From an uncultured Clostridia bacterium (GTDB lineage Bacteria > Bacillota > Clostridia > Oscillospirales > Oscillospiraceae), in assembly GCA_946625125.1 (NCBI GenBank), contig CAMOSU010000011.1:1-32769 (forward strand): 32,769 nucleotides of DNA, in the 5' to 3' direction. The notes beneath the pieces are model-generated. The model searched no databases, was not told the origin of the DNA, and was given only the letters and a program-made list of their open reading frames with translations. Positions 21,807 to 29,156 of this stretch are shown here, in pieces. How positions within the stretch are numbered: position 1 is the first letter of the stretch; each line of letters begins with the position of its first letter. The position numbers and the translations under genes were made by a program.

Positions 21807-22994
21807 TTACAGACCCATCTCCTGCTTGACCTCACCGAAGCACTTGACCACGAAGTCAATGTCCTCCTTGGTGTGACCGGCGGAGAGCTGGGTGCGGATG
21901 CGGTCCTTGCCCTTGGGCACCACGGGGTAGCAGAAGGCCACCACGTAGACGCCCTTCTCCAGCATCCGGCGGGAGAACTCATGGGCCACCTTGGGATCAT
22001 AGAGCATGACGGGGACAATGGGATGCTCGCCGGGCAGCAGATCGAAGCCCAGCTTCTCCATCTCGGCGCGGAAATACCGGGCATTCTCATGAACCTTGTC
22101 CCGCAGAGCGGTGGAGCTTTCCAGCAGGTCCAGGGTGGCGATGGTGGCGGCGCAGATGGCGGGAGCCACGGTGTTGGAGAACAGGTAGGGACGGCTCTTC
22201 TGACGCAGCAGGTCCACGATGGGCTGACGGGCTGCGGTGTAGCCGCCGGAGGCGCCGCCCAGGGCCTTGCCGAAGGTGCCGGTGATGATGTCCACCCGGC
22301 CCATGACGCCGCAGTATTCCGCGGTGCCGCGGCCATGCTCACCCATGAAGCCCACAGCGTGGGAATCGTCCACCATTACCAGGGCGTCGAATTCGTCGGC
22401 CAGATCGCAGATGGCGGGCAGGTTGGCGATATAGCCGTCCATGGAGAAGACGCCGTCGGTGGCGATCATGATCTTCTTGGCACCGGCTTCCCGGGCCTCC
22501 ACCAGCTTGGCGCGAAGATCTTCCATGTTGTTGTTCTTGTAGCGATAGCGCATGGCCTTGCAGAGGCGGACGCCGTCGATGATGGAGGCGTGGTTCAGCT
22601 CGTCGGAGATGATGGCGTCCTCCTTGCCCAGCAAAGTCTCAAACAGACCGCCGTTGGCGTCGAAGCAGGAGGAGTAGAGGATGGCGTCGTCGGTGCCGAC
22701 GAACTTGGCGATGCGGCCCTCCAGCTCCTTGTGGATCTCCTGGGTGCCGCAGATGAAGCGGACGGAGCTCAGGCCGAAGCCCCAGCGGTCATAGCTCTTC
22801 TTGGCGGCCTCGATGAGCTCGGGACGGGTGGAGAGACCCAGGTAGTTGTTGGCGCAGAAGTTCACCACACCCTTGGCCTTGGTGGTGTCGATGCGGGAGT
22901 ACTGGGGGGTGGTGATGATGCGCTCCTCCCGCCAGGTGCCGGCTTCCCGGATGGCGTTCAGTTCAGCTTCAAACGCAGCGTAAGCAGATTTCAT
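21807..22994 (-). CDS. kbl: Glycine C-acetyltransferase (2-amino-3-ketobutyrate CoA ligase)
   Basis: A 395-residue PLP enzyme of the alpha-oxoamine synthase family. It cleaves 2-amino-3-ketobutyrate with CoA to glycine and acetyl-CoA. Visible motifs are NNYLGLS near the N-terminus, the [21 protein letters not shown] region, [10 protein letters not shown] with the PLP-pyridine Asp, and the Schiff-base Lys in [15 protein letters not shown]. Length and motifs are normal for Kbl. GGAGG sits eight bases before the start. It is the second gene after tdh, with which it forms the threonine degradation pathway, and is separated from it by a long palindromic repeat. Confidence 0.97.
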   Translation of the reverse strand: MKSAYAAFEAELNAIREAGTWREERIITTPQYSRIDTTKAKGVVNFCANNYLGLSTRPELIEAAKKSYDRWGFGLSSVRFICGTQEIHKELEGRIAKFVGTDDAILYSSCFDANGGLFETLLGKEDAIISDELNHASIIDGVRLCKAMRYRYKNNNMEDLRAKLVEAREAGAKKIMIATDGVFSMDGYIANLPAICDLADEFDALVMVDDSHAVGFMGEHGRGTAEYCGVMGRVDIITGTFGKALGGASGGYTAARQPIVDLLRQKSRPYLFSNTVAPAICAATIATLDLLESSTALRDKVHENARYFRAEMEKLGFDLLPGEHPIVPVMLYDPKVAHEFSRRMLEKGVYVVAFCYPVVPKGKDRIRTQLSAGHTKEDIDFVVKCFGEVKQEMGL

Positions 22995-23023
22995 TTGATG
23001 ATCCTCCTAATCATTCATTTCGT

Positions 23024-23088
23024 CGTAGGGGCCGATGCCCACATCGGCCCTGAGTACCGAAGAGCCGATGTGGGCATCGGCCCCTACG
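23024..23088. repeat. Perfect 25-bp inverted repeat between tdh and kbl
   Basis: The arms at 23024-23048 and 23064-23088 are exact reverse complements around a 15-base loop. The core reads GTAGGGGCCGATGCCCACAT. It is inside the tdh-kbl transcript, three bases after the tdh stop. The form is that of dispersed REP/ERIC-like repeats of gut clostridia. Confidence 0.85.
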
Positions 23089-23090
23089 GG

Positions 23091-24131
23091 TTATTTCGTC
23101 CAGTCCAGAATGACCTTGCCGGACTTGCCGGAGTTCATGGCGGCGAAGCCCTGCTCGAACTCGGTGTAGTGGAAGCGATGGGTGATGACGGGGCTAAGAT
23201 CCAGGCCGCCCTGGACCATGTAGGACATCTGGTGCCAGTTGTCCATCTTCCGGCCGTAGATGCCCTGGAGGGTCAGACCCTTGCCGATGATGTCGTTCAT
23301 GTTCAGGGTGAAGGGCTTGTTGCCGATGCCCAGCAGGGAGATCTTGCCGCCGTTGCGCATGCAGGAGATCATCTGCTTGAAGGCAATCTCGGAGCCGGAC
23401 ATTTCCAGACCCACGTCGAAGCCTTCCACGATGTTCTGCTGCTTCATGACTTCCCGCAGATCCTCCCGCATGGTGTTCACCGCGGCGTCCACGTTCATCT
23501 TCCGGGCCAGGACCAGTCGGTCGTCGTTGATGTCGGTGATGATGACCCGGCGGGCGCCGGCATATTTGCAGATGCCCGCGGCGATGATGCCGATGGGGCC
23601 CGCGCCGGTGATCAGCACGTCCTCGCCCACCAGGGGGAACATCAGGGCGGTGTGAGTGGCGTTGCCGAAGGCGTCAAAGAAGGCCACCACGTCCTCGTCC
23701 AGGGATTCGTCGATCATAATGACGTTGGTGGCGGGGATGCAGACGTACTCCGCGAAGGCGCCGTCCCGGTCCACGCCTACGGAGACGGTGTCCTTGCACC
23801 ACTGAATGTTGCCGGTGTGGCAGTTGCGGCAGCGGTGGCAGGTGATATGGCCCTCGCCGGAGACCCGCTGGCCCACATGCAGGCCTGTGACGCCGTCGCC
23901 CAGCTTGGCGATTTCGCCCACATACTCATGACCGATGGTCATGGGGGGATTCTTGATGTGCTCAGCGGCCCAGGGGTCCCAGTTGTAGATGTGAACATCC
24001 GTGCCGCAGATGGCGGTCTTGTGGATCTTGATGAGGACCTCCCCGGCCTTGGGTTCGGGGACAGGAACCCGGCGCAGCTCCAGACCGGGGCCGGCAATGG
24101 GTTTCACGATGGCGTCCATGAAGGCTTGCAT
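23091..24131 (-). CDS. tdh: L-threonine 3-dehydrogenase
   Basis: A 346-residue zinc-dependent medium-chain dehydrogenase that oxidises threonine to 2-amino-3-ketobutyrate with NAD. Catalytic zinc ligands are Cys in KTAICGTDVHIYNWD and the His-Glu pair in MTIGHEYVGE. The structural zinc site is CHRCRNCHTGNIQWC. The Rossmann loop is VLITGAGPIGIIAAG. GGAG six bases upstream supports the ATG at 24131. It is the first gene of the operon; the product feeds Kbl directly. Its promoter carries a near-palindrome just after the start point, pointing to regulation. Confidence 0.96.
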   Translation of the reverse strand: MQAFMDAIVKPIAGPGLELRRVPVPEPKAGEVLIKIHKTAICGTDVHIYNWDPWAAEHIKNPPMTIGHEYVGEIAKLGDGVTGLHVGQRVSGEGHITCHRCRNCHTGNIQWCKDTVSVGVDRDGAFAEYVCIPATNVIMIDESLDEDVVAFFDAFGNATHTALMFPLVGEDVLITGAGPIGIIAAGICKYAGARRVIITDINDDRLVLARKMNVDAAVNTMREDLREVMKQQNIVEGFDVGLEMSGSEIAFKQMISCMRNGGKISLLGIGNKPFTLNMNDIIGKGLTLQGIYGRKMDNWHQMSYMVQGGLDLSPVITHRFHYTEFEQGFAAMNSGKSGKVILDWTK

Positions 24132-24187
24132 AGCGATCTCCTTTCGATCTGTGGATACAGAATATGAGGTATATAACGAGTAGGCTT

Positions 24188-24210
24188 AGACAAATTATCC
24201 AATTTTGTCT
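24188..24210. promoter_or_regulatory. Near-palindromic operator candidate in the tdh leader
   Basis: AGACAAATT and AATTTTGTCT face each other around ATCC, between the tdh start point and start codon. A repressor bound here would block elongation from the promoter at 24223-24251. Confidence 0.45.
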
Positions 24211-24222
24211 TGTCCACCCCAT

Positions 24223-24251
24223 ATTATACTCGGGATTTTCCACATAGTCAA
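24223..24251 (-). promoter_or_regulatory. tdh-kbl promoter
   Basis: Minus strand: TTGACT (24251-24246), 17 bases, perfect TATAAT (24228-24223). Confidence 0.88.
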
Positions 24252-24307
24252 CAGCAAATTGCCCGGAAGCCTCGAAAAAGCGTTTTTCCTTCTTCCGAGA
24301 CTGGTAC

Positions 24308-24336
24308 TTGAAATTTGTCGATATTTGTACTATGAT
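24308..24336 (+). promoter_or_regulatory. Promoter of the kinase-like ATPase gene
   Basis: TTGAAA (24308-24313), 17 bases, TATGAT (24331-24336), about 50 bases before the start codon and divergent from the tdh promoter. Confidence 0.8.
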
Positions 24337-24390
24337 AATATAAATGATAAGAGCGCGGCGGCGCATACTACCACAAAGGGAGGCGGCGAG

Positions 24391-25449
24391 ATGGAACTGT
24401 CTGAATTGAAAACCATGCTGGAGCTCAGCGGCGGAGCCGCCTTTGCCCTGGAGGGAGGGAGGATCTGCGCCGCCACCCCCGAAGCGGAAGCTCTGGGCTT
24501 TGTACCGGGAGAGGCTGCCCTGGGCCTGCCTGCGGAGATGGGCCCGGAGGCGCCCGGAGCCATCTGCCTGAAGACCCTGAAGCTTGCGGGAGGAAAAACC
24601 TGGACCCTGCGGGGAATGGCTCTGGAGAATTGGCTGCTGTGTTTTCTCAGCCCCGAGAAGCCCCGGGTTCCCGGCCCCAATGAGAACTCTTTGCTCCACG
24701 CCGCCGGCCGGGTCCGGGCGGCCACACAGGAGATGACCGCCGCTCTGGACGGTATTGCGGATTATCTGCCCGGGGAGGATGCGGCTTCCCGCTGCGCCGC
24801 CCTGGGACTGCGGAGCGTCTACCGTCTGCGGCGGACCGCCTCAGAGCTGGAGCTCTTTGCCCGGCTGCGGAGCGGCAGCTATAACTTGAACCGACAGAGC
24901 TGTTACCCGGCATCCCGGACTGCCGCCTTGTGCGGCGAGGCCGGAGAGCTGCTGAGGGAGGCGGGGGTACGCCTGCGCTGTGAGCTGCCGGAGCGGGACG
25001 CTGTCGCCTGTCTGGACTGGCCTCTGCTGGAAACCATGCTGCGGGAGCTTTTGACCAACGCAGCCGCCCACTGCCGGGACGGGGAGATTACCCTGCGGCT
25101 GAGCAGAAACGGAAGGAACGGACTGGTCTTTGCCGTAAGCAACCTCTGGGACGCGCCTCTGCCGGAGGAGCTGTTTCAGCGCCACGGAGAGGAGCGGGAG
25201 CTGGCCCCGGAGGGCCTGGGCCTGGGCTTGAGTGTGGTCAGCCTGGGTGCAAGTCTCCACGGGGGGAGCATGATGCTGTCCCGGGATGAGGAGGGGAGAG
25301 TCACGGCGCTGCTTTCCGTGGAGGGAGGCCAGGGATCAGATCAATCCGTCAGATCTCTGATCCAGCTTCCCGGGGGAACGGAAGCGACTCTGGAGGCCCT
25401 GTCCTGGGTGCTGCCGCCCCACTGCTACCGTCTGGAGGATCTGCTGTGA
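24391..25449 (+). CDS. Sensor-kinase-like protein with GHKL ATPase domain
   Basis: A 352-residue protein without membrane segments. The first ~100 residues resemble a small sensory (PAS-like) domain. A helical region around 105-175 occupies the place of the kinase dimerisation domain but shows no phospho-acceptor His in an H-box. The GHKL ATPase domain follows, with its N-box (LLRELLTNAAAHCRDGEITL) and G2 box (EGLGLGLSVVSLGASLHGG). It may be a degenerate histidine kinase or an anti-sigma-type regulator. No response regulator lies nearby. GGGAGG seven bases upstream sets the ATG. Confidence 0.75.
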   Translation: MELSELKTMLELSGGAAFALEGGRICAATPEAEALGFVPGEAALGLPAEMGPEAPGAICLKTLKLAGGKTWTLRGMALENWLLCFLSPEKPRVPGPNENSLLHAAGRVRAATQEMTAALDGIADYLPGEDAASRCAALGLRSVYRLRRTASELELFARLRSGSYNLNRQSCYPASRTAALCGEAGELLREAGVRLRCELPERDAVACLDWPLLETMLRELLTNAAAHCRDGEITLRLSRNGRNGLVFAVSNLWDAPLPEELFQRHGEERELAPEGLGLGLSVVSLGASLHGGSMMLSRDEEGRVTALLSVEGGQGSDQSVRSLIQLPGGTEATLEALSWVLPPHCYRLEDLL

Positions 25450-25478
25450 TACTAAGCTCCAATTACAATATGAAACAG

Positions 25479-25514
25479 ATTCCCGGTCAAAATCCTTGGA
25501 TTTTGACCGGGAAT
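25479..25514. terminator. Hairpin between convergent kinase-like and SDR genes
   Basis: A perfect 15-bp stem (25479-25493 with 25500-25514) with loop CCTTGG. T tracts are weak on both sides. Its position, three bases from the SDR stop and 29 after the kinase stop, fits a shared terminator. Confidence 0.7.
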
Positions 25515-25517
25515 TGT

Positions 25518-26216
25518 TCACAGATACCCGCCGTTCACCGGCAAAATCTGCCCCGTGACGAAGGAAGCCCTGGCAAGATAGAGCATGGCCTCCGCCACCT
25601 CCTCCGGTCTGCCGATGCGCTCCAGGGGAGTGTCCGCTGCCAGGGCGGCCTTGTCGGCAGGGGAGAGATGGGCGTTCATATCGGTGTCAATCATCCCGGG
25701 GGAGACAGCGTTCACCCGAATCCCGGAAGGACCCAGCTCCCGGGCCAGAGCCTGGGTCAGGGCGATGACCGCCCCCTTGGTGGCGGAGTAGGCGGCCTCG
25801 CAGCTTGCTCCGGCCTGGCCCCACATGGAGGCCACGTTGATGATACAGCCTGCCTGTCTTTGCAGCATGGCGGGCAGCACCGCCCGAACGCTGTTGTAGA
25901 CGCTCTTGACGTTTACGGCAAAAAGCCGATCCCATTCCTCCGGGCTGATCTGGGAAATCAGTCCCACGTGGGAAATCCCGGCGTTGTTTACCAGAACATC
26001 CACCGGGGGCAGGGAGGCTGCAGCCCGGGCTACGGCGTCGCTGTCCGCCGCGTCGCAGCACAAACCGCAGGCGCCGGTTTCCGCGGCCAGAGCCGCCGCC
26101 GCATCCCGGCTGCGGAGATAGAGAAAGCTGACCCGGTATCCCGCCTCCGCAAAAGCCCGCACGGCTGCGGCCCCAATGCCCCGGGAGCCGCCGGTAATCA
26201 AAACATGTTCCTTCAT
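25518..26216 (-). CDS. Short-chain dehydrogenase/reductase (FabG-like)
   Basis: A 232-residue classical SDR. The NAD(P) loop is ITGGSRGIGAAAV, the structural motif is VNNAGIS, and the catalytic residues are Ser in NVASMWG and Tyr-x-x-x-Lys in AYSATKGAVI. The C-terminal GGYL end is typical of FabG. It could reduce 3-oxoacyl chains or another carbonyl. It stands apart from fatty-acid genes and follows yabR on the minus strand, so its role is unassigned. GGGAGGG five bases upstream sets the start at 26216. Confidence 0.9.
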   Translation of the reverse strand: MKEHVLITGGSRGIGAAAVRAFAEAGYRVSFLYLRSRDAAAALAAETGACGLCCDAADSDAVARAAASLPPVDVLVNNAGISHVGLISQISPEEWDRLFAVNVKSVYNSVRAVLPAMLQRQAGCIINVASMWGQAGASCEAAYSATKGAVIALTQALARELGPSGIRVNAVSPGMIDTDMNAHLSPADKAALAADTPLERIGRPEEVAEAMLYLARASFVTGQILPVNGGYL

Positions 26217-26232
26217 TGGACCCTCCCTACAG

Positions 26233-26269
26233 GGAAAGCGCGAAGAAATCACATTTCTTCGCGCTTTCC
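26233..26269 (-). terminator. 17-bp hairpin between yabR and the SDR gene
   Basis: GGAAAGCGCGAAGAAAT pairs perfectly with its complement (26253-26269) around CAC. No T tract follows on either strand, and the SDR ribosome binding site starts just after it. It may weaken read-through from yabR or stabilise mRNA. Confidence 0.55.
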
Positions 26270-26300
26270 GGTGTTTCAGCGTGCGCTGCACGCGATGCGT

Positions 26301-26732
26301 TTATCTTTTTCTGCTCCTGGTGCGGTGCTCATATTGGCGGACGCCGGAGATTTTACTGTTGGAATCGGCCATAAACTGCTTGAGCTTATCCTCAAAGCTT
26401 TCAGGCTCCGTCCTGACAGGCTGGAAGCTCCGGGGGCGGGGCGCCTCGCTTCTGTGGACAGGGCGCTGCTCCTGGGGTCGTCTTGGCTCAGACCGTCTTT
26501 CCTCGGCCTGCTTGATGGAAAGGCTCATGCGGCCCCGCTCGTCGGTACTGAGGAGCTTCACCTTGACGGCCTGCCCCTCGGTGAGATGCTGACGGATATC
26601 GGTCACGTAGCTGGACGCCACCTCGGAGATATGGACCAGACCGGTCTTGCCCTCGGGCAGATCGATGAAGGCTCCAAAGCTGGCGATGGATCGGACGGTG
26701 CCATCCAGGATGGTACCCGGTGTGAATTCCAT
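26301..26732 (-). CDS. yabR: S1 RNA-binding domain protein YabR
   Basis: A 143-residue protein. An N-terminal S1 domain spans residues 1-75 (GTILDGTVRSIASFGAFIDL, then KTGLVHISEVASSYV, then VKVKLLSTDERGRMSLSIK). The tail is Arg/Pro-rich and disordered and ends with a Lys/Arg cluster. Members of this family bind RNA and associate with ribosomes. In Bacillus, yabR follows divIC exactly as here, supporting orthology. AAAGGA lies upstream of the ATG at a rather long spacing. It is in the minus-strand cluster with divIC, yabQ and yabP. Confidence 0.9.
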   Translation of the reverse strand: MEFTPGTILDGTVRSIASFGAFIDLPEGKTGLVHISEVASSYVTDIRQHLTEGQAVKVKLLSTDERGRMSLSIKQAEERRSEPRRPQEQRPVHRSEAPRPRSFQPVRTEPESFEDKLKQFMADSNSKISGVRQYEHRTRSRKR

Positions 26733-26762
26733 GTAATTTATGATCCTTTCCGATTGATGTCC

Positions 26763-27044
26763 CTATTGCGCGTCAGCGTCGTAGAAGACAATCTCCCCGG
26801 CCTCCACCATTCCGAGACGGGTCCGGGCAATCTTCATGATGCTCTTGTCGGTGCCGAGCTCAGACAGCTCCTGCTCCACCAGAGCGTTTTCCTGCTCCGC
26901 ATAGAGCACCTGCTCCTCCAAAGCAGCGACCTGGGCGTTGGCGTCGGCGACCCGATCCTGGAGGTCAACCAGCGTCACCACGGCGTAAATCGCTACGATA
27001 ATCAACAGCAGCTTGGCCCAAATCGAAGTCTTTTTAAATCGCAC
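26763..27044 (-). CDS. divIC: Septum formation initiator DivIC/FtsB
   Basis: A 93-residue bitopic divisome protein. It has a short basic cytoplasmic tail (MRFKKTSIWA), one membrane helix at about 11-27 and an extracellular coiled coil at about 28-65 (VADANAQVAALEEQVLYAEQ), ending in the conserved ARTRLGMVEAGEIVFYDA. It bridges FtsL and the septal synthases. Position after yabQ and before yabR matches Bacillus, although the two genes are separated by a gap of about 100 bases from yabQ. Confidence 0.92.
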   Translation of the reverse strand: MRFKKTSIWAKLLLIIVAIYAVVTLVDLQDRVADANAQVAALEEQVLYAEQENALVEQELSELGTDKSIMKIARTRLGMVEAGEIVFYDADAQ

Positions 27045-27147
27045 AGTTGTCCCTCCTCTCCGGCGCGAAGCGCAAAAATCCCCTCAAGGTTCTCTTATCA
27101 TTGTAACAGATTTTTCGGCAAATGCAACAACTTTTTTACAATTTGCC

Positions 27148-27477
27148 TTAAATATTTTCGGTTTTTTTCCGCCTGCTCCACAGCCGCCCCGGGAAGCGGA
27201 ACAGCCGCCTCAGCAGGGGGGAGACCAGGGCCAGCCACAGCGCGCCGGAGCAACCCATGGCAGCCAGGGCAAAAAGCCGAAGCCTGCCCCGACCGGCGTA
27301 GAGAGCGAACAGCAGCAGCCCGCCCAGAACCAGAAGACTGTAGAGCAGGTCCGCCAAAGCCCTGAGAATACGGCCTCGCCCCAAAAGCCGCAGCAGATCA
27401 TAGAGCAGCCCAAAGCCGCAGCCTGCGGCCAGGGCCAGAAGCAGCTCCCGGAGCTGCGTGGAAACCGGCAGCTCCAT
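27148..27477 (-). CDS. yabQ: Spore cortex biosynthesis protein YabQ
   Basis: A 109-residue membrane protein with three to four hydrophobic segments. It starts at the YabQ signature LRELLLALAAGCGFGLLYD and continues LLYSLLVLGGLLLFALYAG. It ends in a basic tail. YabQ is needed for cortex formation and acts in the outer forespore membrane from the mother cell. The gene starts one base inside the yabP stop, indicating coupled translation. It is shorter than the Bacillus protein, as is normal in clostridia. Confidence 0.88.
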   Translation of the reverse strand: MELPVSTQLRELLLALAAGCGFGLLYDLLRLLGRGRILRALADLLYSLLVLGGLLLFALYAGRGRLRLFALAAMGCSGALWLALVSPLLRRLFRFPGRLWSRRKKTENI

Positions 27478-27758
27478 CAGCCCAGCAGCCGCCGCAGCAG
27501 GCCCCGGCTCGCGGCATCCTGCTCAAAGCTCAGAGCGTCCACCCGGCCCCGCAGCTCCACCCGTCCCTCCTGGGGGGTGAGCTGCCTGAGCCGCAGCTCC
27601 CGGCCCCGCACCACCAGAAGCTGGTCCTGGGTTTGCAGCACCACGGCCTCGTCCTCAATCCGCAGCACCTCCCGGACTCCTGTGACCCGCAGCAGCCGCC
27701 GCCCCTCCAGACTTAGCCGCTCCTCCGAAGCGGCCTCCGTGTTCTTTTCATTGGTCAT
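27477..27758 (-). CDS. yabP: Sporulation protein YabP
   Basis: A 93-residue YabP/YqfC-family protein: RLSLEGRRLLRVTGVREVLR, then the beta-rich VVLQTQDQLLVVRGRELRLR, then GRVELRGRVDALSFEQ. It is a spore-cortex/coat assembly factor of the mother cell. It is the first gene of the yabP-yabQ-divIC-yabR cluster. AGGAGGGG lies six bases before the start. A sigma-E-like promoter lies about 30 bases upstream (27786-27814). Confidence 0.9.
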   Translation of the reverse strand: MTNEKNTEAASEERLSLEGRRLLRVTGVREVLRIEDEAVVLQTQDQLLVVRGRELRLRQLTPQEGRVELRGRVDALSFEQDAASRGLLRRLLG

Positions 27759-27785
27759 GCCAGCCCCTCCTTTTTCATCCGTCCC

Positions 27786-27814
27786 AGTATATGCGGCGGC
27801 GCCGGGGAATAGAA
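27786..27814 (-). promoter_or_regulatory. Sigma-E-like promoter of yabP
   Basis: Minus strand: TTCTATT (27814-27808), 14 bases, then CATATACT (27793-27786). This resembles the sigma-E pattern (ATA-type -35, CATAC-type -10). The expected control of yabP in Bacillus is sigma-E, which supports the reading. Confidence 0.5.
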
Positions 27815-27859
27815 CAGCGGAGCAGGAGGAATAAGCCTTGAGAAATAAGAAAATAATGA

Positions 27860-27888
27860 TTGAAATTCTTTTTGTAATGTTCTATAAT
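27860..27888 (+). promoter_or_regulatory. Promoter of the MinD-like gene
   Basis: TTGAAA (27860-27865), 17 bases, perfect TATAAT (27883-27888), about 60 bases before the ATG and divergent from yabP. Confidence 0.88.
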
Positions 27889-27948
27889 AAATAAAATGGA
27901 CGATAGGACAGTCAGCCGGTTTTCCGGCTGAGGAAGGAAGGACTAACT

Positions 27949-28686
27949 ATGGGTCAGGTCATAGCCGTCACCTCCGGCAAGGGTGGCACCGGAAAGACCA
28001 CCGTCTGCGCGGCGGTGGCCGCCTGTATGGCGGCAGAGGGACTGCGGGTGCTCTGCATCGACGCGGACATGGGACTGCGAAATCTGGACATCTCCCTGGG
28101 GATGGGGGAGCTGGCGCCCATCTCCTTTGCCGACGTGCTTTCCGGCCGTTACAGCCTCAGCGAGGCGACGCCCCACCCGGATATCCCCGGATTGTATCTG
28201 CTGACCGCGCCCGTTGCGGAGCGGCCTGAGACCATCCGGTTTCAGGACTTCGGCGCCCTGCTGGAGACGGTGCGGGAATACTTTGACTTCTGCCTGATTG
28301 ATTCCCCCGCGGGGATCGGAGACGGCTTCCATTTTGCCACCCTCTACGCCGACCGGATTGTGATGGTGGCGACTCCCGACCCGGCGGCCCTGCGGGATGC
28401 CGCCGGAACCGCGGACCAGCTTCATCTCATGGGCAAGCAGGACATCCGGCTGGTGGTGAACCGGATCACCGCCTCCGGCTTCCGGGCTCTGGACTGGACC
28501 GTGGACGACATTATGGACGAAACGGGGCTGCCCCTGCTGGGCATTATCCCCGAGGACAGACGGGTGGTGCTGGCCGCCGCCGCCAATCTCTCCCTGATCC
28601 AATACACCGACCGTGGCGCGGTGCTGGGCTGCCTGCACATTGCCCGCCGCCTCCAGGGGAAGAAAATGCCCCTGCTGAAACTCTGA
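27949..28686 (+). CDS. MinD/ParA-family ATPase
   Basis: A 245-residue P-loop ATPase of the MinD type. It has the deviant Walker A KGGTGKTT, the A' motif DADMGLRNLDISLG, and the Walker B region LIDSPAGIGDGFHFA. The C-terminus (IARRLQGKKMPLLKL) is short and lacks a clear amphipathic membrane-targeting helix like that of MinD, and no minC or minE lies nearby. It may be a septum-placement protein or another spatial regulator. GGAAGG eight to ten bases upstream supports the start. The phosphate-enzyme homologue follows on the same strand. Confidence 0.85.
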   Translation: MGQVIAVTSGKGGTGKTTVCAAVAACMAAEGLRVLCIDADMGLRNLDISLGMGELAPISFADVLSGRYSLSEATPHPDIPGLYLLTAPVAERPETIRFQDFGALLETVREYFDFCLIDSPAGIGDGFHFATLYADRIVMVATPDPAALRDAAGTADQLHLMGKQDIRLVVNRITASGFRALDWTVDDIMDETGLPLLGIIPEDRRVVLAAAANLSLIQYTDRGAVLGCLHIARRLQGKKMPLLKL

Positions 28687-28745
28687 GCCGCCGCAGGCAT
28701 ATCACAATGAGCGATTATACCCCCGAACGGAAAGGAGGTTTCCCC

Positions 28746-29153
28746 ATGAATATCACCATTATGGCCCACGACAAGAAGAAGGAGCTTATGGTCCAGTTCT
28801 GCACCGCCTACAAGAGCGTTCTGGCCAAGCACAGCCTCTCCGCCACGGCCACCACAGGCCGACTGGTGGCGGAGGCCACCGGCCTGCCCATCTCTCTGTT
28901 CCTGGCCCATAACCAGGGCGGACACCAGCAGGTGGACGCCCGTATTGCCTACAACGAGATCGACATGGTCCTGATGTTCACGGACCCCAACAGCAAGGAC
29001 CCCTGGGACAATCAATACACCCTGCGTACCCTGCTGCTCTGCGACGCCCACAACGTCCCCGTGGCAACAAACCTGGCCACGGCGGAGCTGCTGATTCTGG
29101 GCCTGCAGCGGGGCGATCTGGATTGGCGCGAGCTGATCCACAACAAACGGTAA
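28746..29153 (+). CDS. Methylglyoxal-synthase-like protein with altered active site
   Basis: A 135-residue protein aligned over its whole length with MgsA: MNITIMAHDKKKELM, ATTGRLVAEATGLP, and HNVPVATNLATAELLI. MgsA converts dihydroxyacetone phosphate to methylglyoxal. The catalytic loop normally SGPxGGDQQ reads AHNQGGHQQ here, so the catalytic-base Asp is His60. The second Asp of the DPDVKALL segment is also gone (DNQYTLRTLL). Asp80 of the FxDP motif is kept. The fold is thus retained but normal catalysis is doubtful. The start at 28746 has AAAGGAGG upstream; an in-frame ATG at 28707 lies before it. It is followed at four bases by the DUF2461 gene. Confidence 0.85.
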   Translation: MNITIMAHDKKKELMVQFCTAYKSVLAKHSLSATATTGRLVAEATGLPISLFLAHNQGGHQQVDARIAYNEIDMVLMFTDPNSKDPWDNQYTLRTLLLCDAHNVPVATNLATAELLILGLQRGDLDWRELIHNKR

Positions 29154-29156
29154 ACC

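Noticed and set aside
21606-24167. An 853-codon open frame on the plus strand
   Set aside because: It is antisense to kbl and tdh, lacks a ribosome binding site and has low-complexity His/Gly/Asp/Val composition typical of GC-rich shadow frames.
25446-27365. A 639-codon plus-strand open frame
   Set aside because: Antisense to the SDR, yabR, divIC and yabQ genes, all of which have clear family motifs.
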